A stretch of DNA of 8,159 nt from Gammaproteobacteria bacterium (GTDB lineage Bacteria > Pseudomonadota > Gammaproteobacteria > UBA4575): the NCBI GenBank assembly GCA_027297825.1, contig JAPUHH010000228.1, forward strand, positions 1-8,159. Direction: 5' to 3'. This document shows positions 6,205 to 8,159 of the stretch, piece after piece (position 1 is the stretch's first letter; every line of letters starts with the position of its first letter). The notes beneath the pieces were generated by a model. The model was not told the origin of the DNA. It saw only the letters and a list, made by a program, of their open reading frames with translations, and did no database searches. A program made the position numbers and the translations under genes.

Positions 6205-7572
6205 ATGAGCATTACTATTAAGAGAGCTGTAACTGCATTAATATCTGTAGTGATATTGATCTTGATCGCGACTCTCATCGTCATTGCAATTCGTCCAATA
6301 CCTTTGCCTTTCCTATCTAGCTATATTAGAAGCCAGTTAGACAACCGCTTTCACGCCTATTATGTAGACTTCGAATATGCACAAACGCGCTGGCGTCCAA
6401 TTAAAAAAGTATTAGAATTTCATTTAAACTCTGTTCACGCTACAGATTATGGAGAAAATGTCCTTGCTACAGTTCCCAAAATAGTAGTTGCGCTTGGAGT
6501 TAAATCTTTCCCTCGCTACACCCTGGAGATACGCGAAGTAGAATTTCAAAACCCTAAGATTAGCCTAATTCGCACAGTTGGAGGCGCACTCAAGTTTGAC
6601 CTTGGTAATAGTGACGATGGATCGTCTGGAAGAATACTTGAGACTATTCTCATCAATATCGCTACCACATCCACCGCTGAAACAAATAATCAAACCTATT
6701 TTACTGGCTTCCGAATTCTTAATTCTGATCTTACACTAGGTGATGAAATTTCAGGTTCACTCTTACATGTATCCAATGCAAATATCAATTTAATGCCTAA
6801 TCTTGAAGGTATTGGCTGTAACTATGATTTTTCAGTTTTCGCAAGAGGCGAATATTTGCATTTTTCAGGTGAGTGTTTATATAAAACTGCCGATGAAAAA
6901 ATCAACTTATTAGTAAATTTTGACGAGGTTAGGCCCGCATTACTCACTGAGATTCTACCGCAATTTAATTACTTTACGCCTTTAGAGGTTAGGCTTTCTG
7001 GAAAAGTACAGCTAGAGTTAGATAAATTTTTGACTGTTCATGAAGCGGTATTTGACCTTAGAAGTGGCAAAGGCACATTAGAAATTATTGAGTATTTTGG
7101 CAGTAACCTAGAGGTTAATTCTATTCATATAACAGGCAAAGCACTTAATGACTTCTCACATATTGAATTTGACAAACTAACCGTGGATTTAGAAGAGACA
7201 AAAGCTGAGATAAATGCACTATTCTTAAAAACCAATAACAAATTAGACATAAAATTGAATGCTCATTTCAAAGGAACATCAATCTCAACATTGCTACCTA
7301 GATGGTTTACTTATTTAGAAAATGAAAAATTAAATTGTTTACACGCATCATCAAAAGCTTACACCCAATCATTATTAACAATTGATGGTACCTATGACTT
7401 GAATAAACACCATATTAATGCCTTAGGACACATCACTTGTTTAGATAAAATACTATCTAATCAAGACAGTGATCTTTCGACAAACACTAATTTAGTAAAA
7501 AATTCAGAAATTATGCAAAAATTTAGGATAGACGGGCCGTTTACATCTCCTAATTTAGTAACTATTCAATAA
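6205..7572 (+). CDS. AsmA/DUF3971 (YhdP-like) inner-membrane-anchored protein, short form
   Basis: The 455-residue protein has one N-terminal membrane segment (about 8-29, Leu/Ile/Val-rich), then RPIPLPFLSSYI (30-41) and W63RP. This is the typical opening of the AsmA-like DUF3971 proteins of Proteobacteria, which are anchored in the inner membrane and reach into the periplasm as a long beta-sheet groove, some aiding lipid transport to the outer membrane. The rest alternates beta-strand patterns (for example VHATDYGENVLATVPKIVVAL). The tail QKFRIDGPFTSPNL (437-450) resembles the usual AsmA-like C-terminal F-x-(V/I)-x-G-x5-P element. Known members are commonly around 1000 residues, so this one appears to keep both ends and lack much of the middle. 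An AGG eight bases before the ATG (6194-6196) supports the start. The second half is very AT-rich (23% GC in one 60-base sample). A full-length fold cannot be confirmed. Confidence 0.65.
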   Translation: MSITIKRAVTALISVVILILIATLIVIAIRPIPLPFLSSYIRSQLDNRFHAYYVDFEYAQTRWRPIKKVLEFHLNSVHATDYGENVLATVPKIVVALGVKSFPRYTLEIREVEFQNPKISLIRTVGGALKFDLGNSDDGSSGRILETILINIATTSTAETNNQTYFTGFRILNSDLTLGDEISGSLLHVSNANINLMPNLEGIGCNYDFSVFARGEYLHFSGECLYKTADEKINLLVNFDEVRPALLTEILPQFNYFTPLEVRLSGKVQLELDKFLTVHEAVFDLRSGKGTLEIIEYFGSNLEVNSIHITGKALNDFSHIEFDKLTVDLEETKAEINALFLKTNNKLDIKLNAHFKGTSISTLLPRWFTYLENEKLNCLHASSKAYTQSLLTIDGTYDLNKHHINALGHITCLDKILSNQDSDLSTNTNLVKNSEIMQKFRIDGPFTSPNLVTIQ

Positions 7573-7582
7573 AACTATATCT

Positions 7583-8159
7583 TCAAGCACATTTTCCAGC
7601 AAACGGAATTCCTGTTACCTTAGAGGTACTACCAGTAATCGCACACAAATCTTCTGGTTCCACATTATACAAATTGGTCTTGCCAGTACATCGCGCCATC
7701 ATAGTCGCCTCACCTAAATTAGCTTTAACGATATTAACCAATCCTTGTACACGATCTTGATCAGAATAGTTTGAGCTAAAATTTAACTCATGGCCTTGTA
7801 TTTCTCCCCCCATCGCAAGTCCTGCACACACTCCCAACACTACCGCATTCGCACCTAAACCAATTAACTTTGCTGTGTCAGTTCCAGAACGCACCCCTCC
7901 AAAATATATTAGCTCGACCATCTCCTCTTTCTTCATCTTGCGTAAAATACGAATTGCATCACGCATCATACTAAAATCAGGCGTTGTAACAAGTTCAGAC
8001 CAATTACCTCCTAGGTTTCTTGTGCTATCTAAAACTAACACATCATGCTCGCACTCTAATGCGTATGAAATCACTTGTTCGAGGTTAACATTACTAGAAA
8101 TAGCAAATCCCAAAATTTGTTTTTCTGTAGCGGGTGTTAACGATACTAGCTCATTATCT
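7583..8159 (-). CDS. FMN-dependent glutamate synthase-like protein, C-terminal part
   Basis: The gene runs off the right edge. At least 191 codons are visible, ending at TGA (7585-7583). The frame stays open to 8158; the TTG at 8113-8111 encodes an internal Leu, not a start. The fold is the FMN-binding TIM barrel of glutamate synthase: a strand with LVLDSTRNLGG, then IYFGGVRSGTDTAKLIGLGA and AVVLG, the C-terminal strands that hold the FMN phosphate. The closing MMARCTGKTNLYNVEPEDL is typical of glutamate-synthase-like proteins such as GlxD and MgsC. The central region differs from the GlxD/MgsC sequence I remember, so the subfamily is uncertain. MgsC is a subunit of N-methylglutamate synthase, which would suit methylamine from dimethylamine made by the nearby DMFase; this is inference. 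A complete GltB large subunit is possible but less likely, since the chain ends soon after the FMN barrel. It converges with the AsmA-like gene with a 10-base gap. Confidence 0.75.
   Translation of the reverse strand, partial: DNELVSLTPATEKQILGFAISSNVNLEQVISYALECEHDVLVLDSTRNLGGNWSELVTTPDFSMMRDAIRILRKMKKEEMVELIYFGGVRSGTDTAKLIGLGANAVVLGVCAGLAMGGEIQGHELNFSSNYSDQDRVQGLVNIVKANLGEATMMARCTGKTNLYNVEPEDLCAITGSTSKVTGIPFAGKCA

Noticed and set aside
8111..8113. TTG start for a 176-residue glutamate-synthase-like protein
   Set aside because: The frame remains open to the window edge with protein-like sequence before it, and the FMN barrel would be missing most of its strands, so the gene is simply cut by the window.
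1..8159. CRISPR arrays, insertion sequences, tRNA or rRNA genes
   Set aside because: No regularly spaced repeats, no transposase-like reading frame with terminal repeats, and no tRNA-like or rRNA-like sequence were seen on reading both strands.

Overview
The window is a proteobacterial chromosome segment, moderately AT-rich (60-base samples counted by hand range from 23 to 48% GC). A Gram-negative origin is suggested by a DUF3971/AsmA-like membrane protein and a Urt-type ABC transporter remnant. An alphaproteobacterium is my best guess, held weakly. A freshly inactivated transporter gene, a degraded stretch after it and a shortened AsmA-like protein point to a genome that is losing genes, as in host-associated or streamlined marine lineages.

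Layout: 1-318 is the 3' half of an ATPase gene of the UrtE (urea/short-chain amide transporter) type, with two in-frame stop codons. 318-789 is poorly coding: a 44-codon ORF coupled to the ATPase stop, then a stretch that looks like a decayed reading frame. 802-3703 is a clear two-gene operon for the small and large subunits of N,N-dimethylformamidase (DMFase), each with a strong ribosome binding site. After a 138-base spacer carrying a 13-pair RNA hairpin comes a full-length protein with the Rieske oxygenase alpha-subunit fold (3842-5005) that has lost ligands of both of its iron centres. Then, all on the + strand, come a Sel1-repeat protein, a small GIY-YIG-like protein and a short AsmA/DUF3971-like membrane protein. 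Converging on the last is the 3' part of an FMN-dependent glutamate synthase-like gene that runs off the right edge.

How the parts may fit: DMFase hydrolyses N,N-dimethylformamide to dimethylamine and formate. A Urt-like transporter would suit amide uptake, and glutamate-synthase-like proteins occur in the N-methylglutamate route for methylamine, so the window may be part of an amide/methylamine nitrogen and C1 module. Only the DMFase assignment is firm; the links to the transporter and the glutamate-synthase-like protein are inference.

The most unusual item is the Rieske-fold protein. The reading frame is intact, but the sequence predicts neither a normal [2Fe-2S] cluster nor a mononuclear iron site, and four cysteines and one histidine are packed where the cluster would be.
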